Source of the DNA: Bacteroidota bacterium
GTDB taxonomy: Bacteria; Bacteroidota; Bacteroidia; Cytophagales; Cyclobacteriaceae
Length of the DNA: 13,195 nt
Assembly: GCA_023431285.1 (NCBI GenBank)
Contig: JAEYXN010000026.1
Span: 1-13,195, forward strand
Direction of reading: 5' to 3'
Position numbers and translations under genes: made by a program. The notes beneath the pieces are model-generated. The model saw only the letters and a program-made list of their open reading frames with translations. It made no database searches and was not told where the DNA came from. Of the stretch, positions 1 to 6,636 are shown piece after piece (position 1 is the stretch's first letter; each line of letters begins with the position of its first letter).

Positions 1-593
1 AGCTCACACTGCAGAAAAGAGTTGGAGGGAAAATCTTTGTACACCCCTGTCACATCGAATGTATATCGGTTGTCTACACTGATCGTTTTTCCAACCGGGT
101 CGGCATCGCCAAAATACTTTCTCGCCGAACGCTCACTAAGAATAACTGCATTAGGCCGATCCAGAGACTTCTCACGGTTGCCCTTTACAAACTCGATTGT
201 AAAAATGTCCAGGGCCTCAGGGTCCGCAAAAAACAGGTTGCGCTCGGATAACTTTTCGTCGGCGGTCGAGACGAAAGCAATATCCCCGAAGTTATGGTGA
301 AACACCCGCGCTGCCTTTTCGATTTCAGGAACCTTCGGCGCAATAAACGGCGCATACTTGTTTGGCACCGCCCCGCGACGAACTGTCTGCCCGTCCCACG
401 TCGCTTCAATCACGGTTCGGTAAATGCGTGAGGCATTGGCATGAAACCGATCATAGGAAAATTCGTCGGCCACATACACTACGATGGCCAGACAGGTTAC
501 GAGCCCCGTCACAAGCCCAAGCAGGTTTATGGTGCTGAAGGTTTTATTCCTGAGAAAATTCCGGAATACGATCTTTAAATGACTCTTAAACAT
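1..593 (-). CDS. ABC transporter permease, MacB/FtsX type (N-terminal part, cut by window edge)
   Basis: The reverse strand is open from an ATG at 593 to the window edge, giving 197 residues. The protein begins MFKSHLKIVFRNFLRNKTFS, followed by one hydrophobic membrane segment (about residues 20-43, rich in Leu/Val/Gly) and then the motif DEFSYDRFHANASRIYR (about 43-59). A periplasmic segment follows that contains ILSERSARKYFG and DPVGKTI. This arrangement of basic N-terminus, first membrane helix, 'YDRFH...RIYR' and large extracytoplasmic MacB_PCD domain is typical of Bacteroidota FtsX-like permeases, usually about 780-800 residues, so roughly three quarters of the gene lies outside. Such permeases work with a separate ATPase in efflux or envelope stress, and no ATPase is visible here. 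The gene lies 154 bp downstream of the histidine kinase on the same strand. I see no T-tailed terminator between them, so co-transcription is possible but unproven. No clear ribosome binding site precedes the start. Confidence 0.88.
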   Translation of the reverse strand, partial: MFKSHLKIVFRNFLRNKTFSTINLLGLVTGLVTCLAIVVYVADEFSYDRFHANASRIYRTVIEATWDGQTVRRGAVPNKYAPFIAPKVPEIEKAARVFHHNFGDIAFVSTADEKLSERNLFFADPEALDIFTIEFVKGNREKSLDRPNAVILSERSARKYFGDADPVGKTISVDNRYTFDVTGVYKDFPSNSFLQCE

Positions 594-747
594 AAGCTGG
601 GATGAAGTGCGGATACGCGTGTCTCAAGCACGGTGCCACTTCTATTCTGCCGGAATAGCCACTCCAATGGCATCCTGCTCAAAAAGACGGTGTTCACTTG
701 TGCCCGGGGATGTTCGCCTTCGGACGATTTCTAACGGGAAAAAGCGG

Positions 748-3192
748 TCATACGTTTTCGAGAACGGGAAGAAAGCATGTAAATACGGAACCCTCGCCTA
801 CTGTACTTCTGGCAAGAATAATCCCCTTATGGTTTTCAACAATTCGTTTGCAGATCGCCAGCCCCATGCCTGTTCCCGGAAAATGACCGCGCGCATGCAG
901 CCGCTGGAACATTCCAAAAACCTTGTCCATTAATTCCTCCTCAAAACCAATTCCATTGTCGGATACCTCAAGCTTCAGATAATTGGTTGCCGGGTCTGCT
1001 GCTGGTGAGTCAATCGTATCGCCGGTAACGACGAGAGCCTGCATCTTGATTACCGGTTCACGCTCCGCAGATTGAAACTTGATCGCATTGGAAAGAAGAT
1101 TAGTCATCAATTGCATAATCTGCCGCGCGTCACAAAGAAATGATGGAAGATGGCTGGAATGAATTTGTGCATTTGATTTCCGGATAGGCTCTTCCAACTC
1201 CGACAGAACCTGCTTCAGCACTTCATTCAAATCCACCCAGTCACGCTTACCTGTACGCCCTGAGCTGGCCTTCGAATAATTCAGGATATCCTCAATCAGA
1301 TCATTCATTCGTGTCACTGCCGAAATGATCTTCCCCATGTACAGCACGCCCCGCTCCGACAGGTTTTCCTTCAATTGAAGTTCGGAACCAAAGATCTGAA
1401 TCTTTCTTAGTGGCTCACGCAAATCATGACTCGCAATGAAAGCAAAGTTTGTAAGCTCTTCATTGAGATCACGAAGCTCGTTGTTCTTTGACTTCAATGA
1501 TTCATTCATGCGCTGAAGTCGCTCCCGCGAAAGCATTTGTTCCGTTACATCATACTGCGTGATCACAAGACCATCTTCAAGCTTCGCCGCGAAAACATGA
1601 TACCACTTTTTATCTTCAGCAGCACCCGATGCAAAGTCAAACTCAACCGGCTCCCCGGAAAGAGCAACCTGACGGAAAACATCAAAAAGCTGTGTTGCCT
1701 TTCTTACCCTGAGGATTTCAGAAAGTGTCTGCCCTACAAGTTTCCGACGATCATAAAAGACAGACGCTCTGTCATTATGAAACTCGCAACGAAAATCTAC
1801 AACTTCACCCTTGTCATTCAGAACACCATCGAACACTGCCACGCCATTGATGGAAGCATTGAGCACTCCTTCCAGCAGGTCCCGCACCTCTACAATTTCC
1901 CTTTCATTGGCAATTTGCTTATGAAGATCAGTGAATGATCCTACAAACAATTCAACATTCCCTTTTTCATTCCGTACAGGCACAGTGATATCAAGGTGCC
2001 ACCTGTATTCTCCTGCAGCGTTTCGCAAAAGAAATTCGCCTGAGTATTCAGACTCATCCAGGAACATTGCCTTCCACTTCTCCTCCACTTCTTTCGACTG
2101 TCCCGGATGAAATATCGCGCAGCGCCTGGCATTCATGTCCATGCATTGCTCCTTATCCATTCCCGTGTACGAATACCATTTGTCATTAACGAACCATATC
2201 TTACCGTCAGGCTCCATAAGCCACACCATCTGCGGGAGCGCATTCAGGATGTCTTCAAGCAGCATCCTGCTCTTCTCTCGTTCCTGAGTCTCCTTATGCA
2301 GGGCTCTCTCCAGTTCTTCAATTCTTCGATTCAGTTCAATGGAATCAAATACATTACGGACATTGCTTCTGCGTCCCTCGCGCAATTCCTTCTCCGGCGA
2401 TTGTTCTTCGGAAGTACGATCCAGCAAAGCTTTGAGTCTGTCCTCAGCAAGTCGTTCGCGCGTGATGTCCTGAGTTGTGCCAATGAAATACTGGACGCCT
2501 GTCCTTGTTGTGAACACTTCGCCCTTCGTTCTGAGGAAACAGATCTGCCCCTCAGGCAAAAATATCCTGAACGACACATCCACCTCCCTGCGATCCTTTT
2601 TCATCTCAAGGATCAGCTTCATCATTCTCTCACGATCATCAAAATGAACGAGCTGCGCGAAAGCGCCGAAGTCAACCAACGACAAGTCTTCGGGAAGATG
2701 AAGTATCCGGCAGAAATTTCTTGTACAATAGAATTCGTCGGTCTGCAGATTCCATGTCCAGGTGCCGGAATCAGAAACCTCTTCACCATGCTGAAAGATT
2801 TTCAGCTCAAGTTCCTGGCGCGATGTTGTTTCATCCCAGTCTGCGATAGGTGTATTGTTCACCATCGTGAGTTTACCCTCTCCTTGCAGCACCCGGATTT
2901 CTCCTTTCGGAGTGATCACCCGAAGCGTATAATCCACAACTTGTCCCTTCTGTAATTTCTGTAAAGTCACCTTTAATCCGGGGATGTCGTCAGGATGAAC
3001 GAGGTGGTTGACTTCATTGATATTGATGAGATAATTGAATGAAAGTTGGCCCTGTTGAAGATCAGCAATGGTGCCTGTTCGTTGATCATGGAAATGCCAT
3101 GCGCCGTCGACCGTAAAGATTTCGGAGCCGATATGCAGATCTAATCGCGAGCGAAGATCTTTTTCTCCCAGCAGCAATAGGCTTGTCTCCAT
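748..3192 (-). CDS. Cytoplasmic multi-PAS sensor histidine kinase
   Basis: This 814-residue protein has no signal peptide and no membrane segment, so it should sense in the cytoplasm. Four PAS-like modules can be seen at about residues 22-112, 140-250, 310-430 and 435-555. Several end in PAC-like strands (for example GTTQDITRERL at 238-248 and GSFTDLHKQI at 418-427). A Glu/Lys/Arg-rich helical linker lies at about 250-310. The HisKA helix carries the phospho-acceptor His589 in ASHDLREPL, after a predicted coiled coil at about 553-582. The ATPase domain has an N-box with Asn698/Asn702 (TNLLSNAIKF), a G1 box DNGIGF (745-750) and a G2 box GTGMGL (773-778), so it looks catalytically intact. It has no fused receiver, and no response regulator is adjacent, so its partner is unknown. 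The start is supported by an AGGAAAG six bases upstream and an in-frame TAA just before it. The ligand cannot be deduced. Confidence 0.95.
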   Translation of the reverse strand: METSLLLLGEKDLRSRLDLHIGSEIFTVDGAWHFHDQRTGTIADLQQGQLSFNYLININEVNHLVHPDDIPGLKVTLQKLQKGQVVDYTLRVITPKGEIRVLQGEGKLTMVNNTPIADWDETTSRQELELKIFQHGEEVSDSGTWTWNLQTDEFYCTRNFCRILHLPEDLSLVDFGAFAQLVHFDDRERMMKLILEMKKDRREVDVSFRIFLPEGQICFLRTKGEVFTTRTGVQYFIGTTQDITRERLAEDRLKALLDRTSEEQSPEKELREGRRSNVRNVFDSIELNRRIEELERALHKETQEREKSRMLLEDILNALPQMVWLMEPDGKIWFVNDKWYSYTGMDKEQCMDMNARRCAIFHPGQSKEVEEKWKAMFLDESEYSGEFLLRNAAGEYRWHLDITVPVRNEKGNVELFVGSFTDLHKQIANEREIVEVRDLLEGVLNASINGVAVFDGVLNDKGEVVDFRCEFHNDRASVFYDRRKLVGQTLSEILRVRKATQLFDVFRQVALSGEPVEFDFASGAAEDKKWYHVFAAKLEDGLVITQYDVTEQMLSRERLQRMNESLKSKNNELRDLNEELTNFAFIASHDLREPLRKIQIFGSELQLKENLSERGVLYMGKIISAVTRMNDLIEDILNYSKASSGRTGKRDWVDLNEVLKQVLSELEEPIRKSNAQIHSSHLPSFLCDARQIMQLMTNLLSNAIKFQSAEREPVIKMQALVVTGDTIDSPAADPATNYLKLEVSDNGIGFEEELMDKVFGMFQRLHARGHFPGTGMGLAICKRIVENHKGIILARSTVGEGSVFTCFLPVLENV

Positions 3193-3599
3193 AATGCTCT
3201 TTCCTGATTAACGAATAAACGCACAACGATTGCAGGCGCAGAAGCGAGTTATCCAGAACAATCGTATGCACAATCCCGATGCCTGACAGCCGTATTAAGT
3301 GGACTTTTTTGTCTGCTGTTGTGACACTGGTTTTTCACGCCTGTCTTTCAACCCTAAGAATCCGGTTTTTACATGACAGGAGTGCACAAAACACGTTTTA
3401 GAAGATCGTTATATTTCTGCTTATCCAAAGAACAAAGTCGACTGGTGGAGCGAGCGAACGATTTTCGGAATGAAATACTGGTTCGTTGGAGAAATGTTGT
3501 TGCAATAAGCCGCCATATTTCAATTCATAGAATCCCTCTGCCCGGTTGGCACATGTTTAATACGAGAAAAAATGAGACCGTAACCCCCTTAAAATTCAC
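3193..3599. other. Divergent intergenic region, no gene recognised
   Basis: These 407 bases separate the divergently transcribed histidine kinase and phosphoribosyltransferase genes and must hold both promoters. I find no convincing promoter here on either strand; the closest motif, TACGATTG on the reverse strand, lacks a matching upstream element. A six-base inverted repeat (CCTGTC at 3340-3345, GACAGG at 3375-3380, 29-base spacer) is too short and too widely spaced to interpret. Open frames in the region look non-protein-like and overlap the downstream gene out of frame. Confidence 0.6.
3199..3205 (-). promoter_or_regulatory. Shine-Dalgarno-like site of the histidine kinase
   Basis: Read on the reverse strand, AGGAAAG lies six bases before the ATG at 3192. 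It is the only clear purine-rich ribosome binding site in the window; the other genes have A-rich or unremarkable leaders, as is usual in Bacteroidota. With the in-frame stop a few codons upstream, it fixes the kinase start. Confidence 0.5.
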
Positions 3600-4274
3600 A
3601 TGCGAACAGACCAATTGCCTATTGACGGGAAAAAATTCGCTGACCGCAGAAGCGCAGGAATTTTGCTTGGGCGTCTTCTCGAGAAGCAGTATAAAGACAG
3701 GAACGTCCTCGTGCTTGGCATTCCCCGTGGTGGAATTATTGTTGCCGCGGAAGTCGCAAGAATACTAAATGGCGAACTCGCAGCGGTGATCACGAAAAAG
3801 CTTCCTCATCCCCGTCTACCGGAGATGGCCATCGGGGCGGCTGCCGAGGATGGCTCGACCTATCTCAATGCTATGGCGCTGGATGTCGAACGTGATGCGC
3901 TGAAACAGATTATCGAATCACAGCTGACGGAAATACGAAACCGTACGGAACGGTTCCGCAACGGGAAACCACTTCCGCCGATGTACAACCGGATCGTGAT
4001 CGTCGTAGATGACGGAATTGCAACAGGCTCTACGATTGTCTCAGCCATCAAGTTGTGCAAGAATTTAAAAGCCGCGAGAGTCATCGCCGCCGTACCGGTT
4101 TCCGGGAAGAAATATCTGGCCGATATTGATCAACTCGCAGATGAAGTTATCGTGACTGAGAAACCGGAAAACTTCTTTTCGGTCGGTCAGGTTTACCATG
4201 ACTTTCACCCGGTATCCGACACAGATGTCATCAAGATTCTTAATGAGATGTCACGAAACCGAAACCGGTTTTAG
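3600..4274 (+). CDS. Predicted phosphoribosyltransferase (COG1926-like)
   Basis: This is a 224-residue type I phosphoribosyltransferase fold protein. The PRPP-binding loop is clear at about residues 132-145: hydrophobic strand, Asp137-Asp138, then GIATGST. An N-terminal LVLGIPRGGIIVAAEVA (37-53) and the stretch KKLPHPRLPEMAIGA (66-80) match the uncharacterised COG1926 family rather than the purine or pyrimidine salvage enzymes. The C-terminal 'VGQVYHDFHPVSD' (195-207) is also typical of that family. The enzyme probably binds PRPP or a nucleotide, but its substrate is not known, and I assign none. The ATG at 3600 is the only reasonable start, because an in-frame TGA lies nine codons upstream. 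No Shine-Dalgarno sequence is present. The gene is 85 bp upstream of the DinB-like gene on the same strand and may be co-transcribed with it; only a weak hairpin overlaps its stop codon. Confidence 0.9.
   Translation: MRTDQLPIDGKKFADRRSAGILLGRLLEKQYKDRNVLVLGIPRGGIIVAAEVARILNGELAAVITKKLPHPRLPEMAIGAAAEDGSTYLNAMALDVERDALKQIIESQLTEIRNRTERFRNGKPLPPMYNRIVIVVDDGIATGSTIVSAIKLCKNLKAARVIAAVPVSGKKYLADIDQLADEVIVTEKPENFFSVGQVYHDFHPVSDTDVIKILNEMSRNRNRF
4256..4274 (+). terminator. Weak hairpin at the end of the phosphoribosyltransferase gene
   Basis: AAACCG (4256-4261) can pair with CGGTTT (4266-4271) around a four-base loop, overlapping the last codons, followed by only a very short T-stretch. It could cause partial termination before the DinB-like gene, but six base pairs with a poor U-tract make this uncertain. 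Confidence 0.2.
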
Positions 4275-4359
4275 ACCCCGTCTGGTTTGAATTGTTTACA
4301 GAAGCCTTCTCTTCAAGAATTATTTTCAACACATTCGTTTCATCATAAATCAACATACA

Positions 4360-4866
4360 ATGGAAACGATCAGCCTTGGACAAGAGTATCTTACTGAGCT
4401 TGAGTCGGAAGTAAGAGCAACCCGTCGGTGTCTTGAAAGTATTCCGCATGATTTGTATTCATGGAAGCCGCATGAAAAATCCATGAACATGGGATACATG
4501 GCGTTGCTTGTTGCGGACATTCCGAGGTGGATCACTCATACCATTGAAAAAGGATTTGTAGACTTTGCAACCTATGAACAGTTCCCGCTGAGTACGACAG
4601 ACGCGTTGTTAAAACATTTTGACAAGAATATTGAAGATGCAAAAAAAGCACTCAGGAGTGTGAGCAATGACGAGCTGAACAACGGGCAGTTCACTCTAAG
4701 AAACGGTGAGACCATTCTCATGTCTGCAACAAGAAAGGAAACGGTGCAATCCTCTATCAATCATTGGGTCCACCACCGCGGACAACTCACCGTGTATATG
4801 CGCCTCAATGATATCGCGGTCCCTTCGATTTACGGACCGTCAGCTGACGAGCGGACCTTCGGATAA
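4360..4866 (+). CDS. DinB/YfiT-like four-helix protein
   Basis: This 168-residue protein matches the DinB/DUF664 superfamily, a four-helix bundle fold that includes metal-dependent thiol transferases and many proteins of unknown role. The best marker is NHWVHHRGQLTVYMRLND (about residues 134-151), where His135 and His139 fit two of the usual three metal-binding histidines. The first usual histidine, in the helix 'LA-x-H-V/I-A-x-x-P-x-W', is not present: the matching stretch here is MALLVADIPRW (47-57), with Leu50 at the likely ligand position. The end PSIYGPSADERTFG is typical of the Bacteroidota members. Whether it still binds metal is therefore open. It is not a DNA polymerase; the name comes from B. 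subtilis DinB, a damage-inducible gene. The gene ends six bases before the convergent OsmC-like gene ends. Confidence 0.87.
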   Translation: METISLGQEYLTELESEVRATRRCLESIPHDLYSWKPHEKSMNMGYMALLVADIPRWITHTIEKGFVDFATYEQFPLSTTDALLKHFDKNIEDAKKALRSVSNDELNNGQFTLRNGETILMSATRKETVQSSINHWVHHRGQLTVYMRLNDIAVPSIYGPSADERTFG

Positions 4867-4872
4867 CACGTA

Positions 4873-5274
4873 TTACGACATCTTTATATTAACCTCCACT
4901 CCCTGGCGGAGTGTATTATGAATCTCGGCAACCTTGTCGGTGTGCATAATTAGTTCTTTGATCTCCTCGTCCGTAGCATCTGCTTTCACATGAGTGGAGT
5001 ATTGGAAATTTCTTCCAGGTTCACCGGCCGCTCCGAACTCTGCGGAAGCAATGACTTCTACTTCATGAACTTCCATGTTTCTTTTTGCCGCCTCCCTGTA
5101 GATGTCATTGCAAAAGCAAGTGGCCAGGGCCAACAACAGAAGCTCGCCACCATTAACTGCTGATCCATTCCCTGATTCCTTCGAGGGGACCACAAGCGAC
5201 CTTGGCTGATCATCCGTCATGACCGACGTGGCAAGCCGCGCAAAACTACTTTGAACCTTTGCAGAGATCTTCAT
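4873..5274 (-). CDS. OsmC-like family protein
   Basis: This 133-residue protein has the length and pattern of the OsmC/Ohr superfamily, small cytoplasmic proteins of which the best-known members reduce organic hydroperoxides with two cysteines. The central helix NGGELLLLALATCFCNDIYR (41-60) holds Cys53 at the usual active position, followed unusually by a second cysteine, Cys55. The second canonical cysteine, normally in a 'H..C-P-x-S/H-N-x-L' region, is missing: here the stretch is HTDKVAEIHNTLRQG (111-125). Peroxidase activity by the standard mechanism is therefore doubtful, and a different thiol chemistry or no catalysis is possible. The gene is convergent with the DinB-like gene (six-base gap). 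Its start codon lies only 23 bp from the 163 bp repeat array, so its promoter should lie in or next to repeat DNA. Confidence 0.87.
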   Translation of the reverse strand: MKISAKVQSSFARLATSVMTDDQPRSLVVPSKESGNGSAVNGGELLLLALATCFCNDIYREAAKRNMEVHEVEVIASAEFGAAGEPGRNFQYSTHVKADATDEEIKELIMHTDKVAEIHNTLRQGVEVNIKMS

Positions 5275-5297
5275 ATAGTAAGTTACGAAAATTTTCC

Positions 5298-5460
5298 AAC
5301 GCAGAGTCGCAGAGACGCAGAGGAAACGCGGAGTCTTTTATAGACTCGTTTGCATGAAGGATCTCCTCGAGAAGCTTAGATGACAGATGTGCGGCTGGTT
5401 CCCTTTAGGGCCAGGGTGAGCGCCGGAAATGACTTCTTTAGAGATATGAATGCGGGGAGA
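5298..5460 (+). repeat. Direct repeat unit 1 (163 bp)
   Basis: This is the first of three tandem units. It opens with three consecutive 8-mers CGCAGAGN (5300-5323), then a stem-loop GAGTCT-TTTAT-AGACTC (5331-5347), then a GC-rich stretch with a CCCTTTAGGG near-palindrome at 5401-5410. The first 51 bases (5298-5348) are identical in all three units, whereas the rest has drifted. It begins 23 bp upstream of the start codon of the reverse-strand OsmC-like gene. Confidence 0.95.
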
Positions 5461-5622
5461 AACGCAGAGTCGCAGAGACGCAGAGGAAACGCGGAGTCTT
5501 TTATAGACTCGTTGCATGAACGATCTCCTGGAGAAGCCTGGATGACAGATGTGCGGCTGGTTCCCTTTAGGGCTAGGGTGAGCGCCGGAAATGACTTCGT
5601 TAGAAATATGAATGCGGGGAGA
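5461..5622 (+). repeat. Direct repeat unit 2 (162 bp)
   Basis: This unit is about 95% identical to unit 1 by eye, with one T deleted just after the stem-loop, which explains the 162 bp length, plus about seven substitutions. The stem-loop lies at 5494-5510. The junctions with units 1 and 3 are seamless. Confidence 0.95.
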
Positions 5623-5785
5623 AACGCAGAGTCGCAGAGACGCAGAGGAAACGCGGAGTCTTTTATAGACTCGTTTGCATGAAGGATCTCCTGGAGAAGC
5701 CTGGATGACAGATGTGCGGCTGGTCCCCTTCAGGGCCAGGGTCAGCGCCGGCGATGATTTATTTAGAGATATGAATGAAGGGTGA
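5623..5785 (+). repeat. Direct repeat unit 3 (163 bp), 3' half diverged
   Basis: The first half is identical to unit 1 apart from a few bases (stem-loop at 5656-5672). The second half carries the variant stretch at 5719-5741, which matches the inverted copy at 6704-6726 over 23 bases, whereas units 1 and 2 differ there. Unit 3 therefore looks closer to the founder and units 1-2 look like later duplications. Confidence 0.93.
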
Positions 5786-5811
5786 AACGCAGGCGCGGAG
5801 ATCTCTGCGTT
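5786..5811. repeat. Remnant fourth unit forming an inverted repeat
   Basis: The array ends with AACGCAG (5786-5792), the first bases of a fourth unit, followed by a 12-base spacer and the exact reverse complement CTGCGTT (5805-5811). The array is thus capped by a 7-bp perfect inverted repeat. No T-run follows, so a terminator is not indicated. Confidence 0.75.
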
Positions 5812-6005
5812 CCAACTAACGTGACGACTATGCGCAAGCCCGCTCCCCACGCTCCCCCGTAGAAAATTCCTACAATATGGACACCTCGATGGGTCATCCT
5901 GGGCATTAGTTTCAATGCAATCTGCGCTTATACGCCTTGGCACGACTTTGTCAAACAGACACATTACAATCAATAATAAAACGATAATAAATAACGAAAA
6001 CAACT

Positions 6006-6461
6006 ATGAAAAAGACTCTTTTAACAATGTTCGCAGCCCTGGTCATCGGATTGACAGGGACACTTGCACAAGATCAATCAGATTCTCAAAGCGGTTCCGA
6101 TAATTCAAACTATAATCAGGCCGAAGATAAAGATCAGCTTGACAAGAAAGACAAAAAGGATGCTCCGTATCAATCTGATGAATCATCTTCAGAAACGACA
6201 ACTCCGGATTCAGAAACTACAGCTCCGCATTCAGAAACAACTGGCGCAGGTAGCACTGACTCAGACATCGAATCTACAGAACCAGTAGCGCCACAAGACA
6301 ACACTACCGGTTCAGAGCCTACGACTACCCCTGGAACAACAGACACGCCTGGAACTGAAACACCAGGCTCAACTCTTCCAGAATCACAAACACCTGTAAC
6401 ACCAGGTACTGATCCCGGCACAACCGGAACAGGAACTCCAGGATCTATGAATGACAGATAG
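6006..6461 (+). CDS. Small secreted acidic Thr/Ser/Pro/Gly-rich protein, function unknown
   Basis: The 151-residue product starts with a good signal peptide: MKK, a hydrophobic core at about residues 4-19, and a probable cut after Ala21 (TLA|QDQ). There is no lipobox cysteine, so it should be released to the periplasm or exterior. The mature part has no hydrophobic core and is low-complexity. Residues 22-60 are Asp/Lys/Ser/Gln-rich, 62-100 hold short SETT-like repeats (SETTTPD, SETTAPH, SETTGAG), and 101-147 are Thr/Pro/Gly-rich with repeated PGT and TPG steps. It should be disordered, perhaps a mucin-like surface or matrix polypeptide, but I recognise no family. The start follows an A-rich leader typical of Bacteroidota, and a strong terminator begins 29 bases after the stop. 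The gene is monocistronic and bracketed by repeat copies (5298-5811 and, inverted, 6637-6799). Base bias from low-complexity coding could mislead gene finders, but the signal peptide and terminator support a real gene. Confidence 0.8.
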   Translation: MKKTLLTMFAALVIGLTGTLAQDQSDSQSGSDNSNYNQAEDKDQLDKKDKKDAPYQSDESSSETTTPDSETTAPHSETTGAGSTDSDIESTEPVAPQDNTTGSEPTTTPGTTDTPGTETPGSTLPESQTPVTPGTDPGTTGTGTPGSMNDR

Positions 6462-6485
6462 TCATTCTTCACTGGAATTCTAGAT

Positions 6486-6527
6486 AAAAAAAGAGGGCTG
6501 CTTAACTGCAGGCCCTCTTCTTTTTTA
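6486..6527 (+). terminator. Intrinsic terminator of the secreted-protein gene
   Basis: The stem AAGAGGGC (6491-6498) pairs with GCCCTCTT (6512-6519). An inner TGC/GCA pairing closes a TTAACT loop, with one bulged G. Seven A's precede it and CTTTTTT follows, so it could also work on the opposite strand. Confidence 0.9.
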
Positions 6528-6636
6528 TCACCACTTCTCACCAGTCGGAGGTACTTGCGATATCGCTGGAAAGAAAACCGTTTAATTATAGTACAATAGA
6601 TTCAGAGTAGGTCATTCAAGCAAACTACGCAAGCCC

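Noticed and set aside
642..760. Reverse-strand frame ending ...IGVAIPAE after the histidine kinase, and a nested inverted repeat there.
   Set aside because: The frame has no start of its own outside the kinase gene, is very short, and the hairpin (CTATTC/GAATAG at 642-658) lacks a T-tract.
2107..2955. Forward open frame of 282 residues antisense to the histidine kinase.
   Set aside because: The kinase frame has complete conserved domains across this region; the antisense frame has no recognisable protein features.
4897..4913. Hairpin CACTCC/GGAGTG near the convergent ends of the DinB-like and OsmC-like genes, considered as a terminator.
   Set aside because: It lies inside the OsmC-like coding sequence and has no T-run on either strand.
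5380..5682. Forward open frame of 100 residues within the array.
   Set aside because: It is a repeat-derived reading frame with no signal, domain or start context.
5298..5811. Possible CRISPR array.
   Set aside because: The units are 162-163 bp of continuous homologous DNA with no short repeat/unique spacer alternation, and no cas gene is near.
5338..6003. Reverse-strand 221-residue open frame running through the repeat array, with a hydrophobic beginning.
   Set aside because: It is open mainly because one repeat unit is 162 bp, a multiple of three. Its 'signal-like' N-terminus is just the AT-rich leader of the gene at 6006 read backwards, the chain has no protein-like pattern, and it would overlap that gene's promoter.
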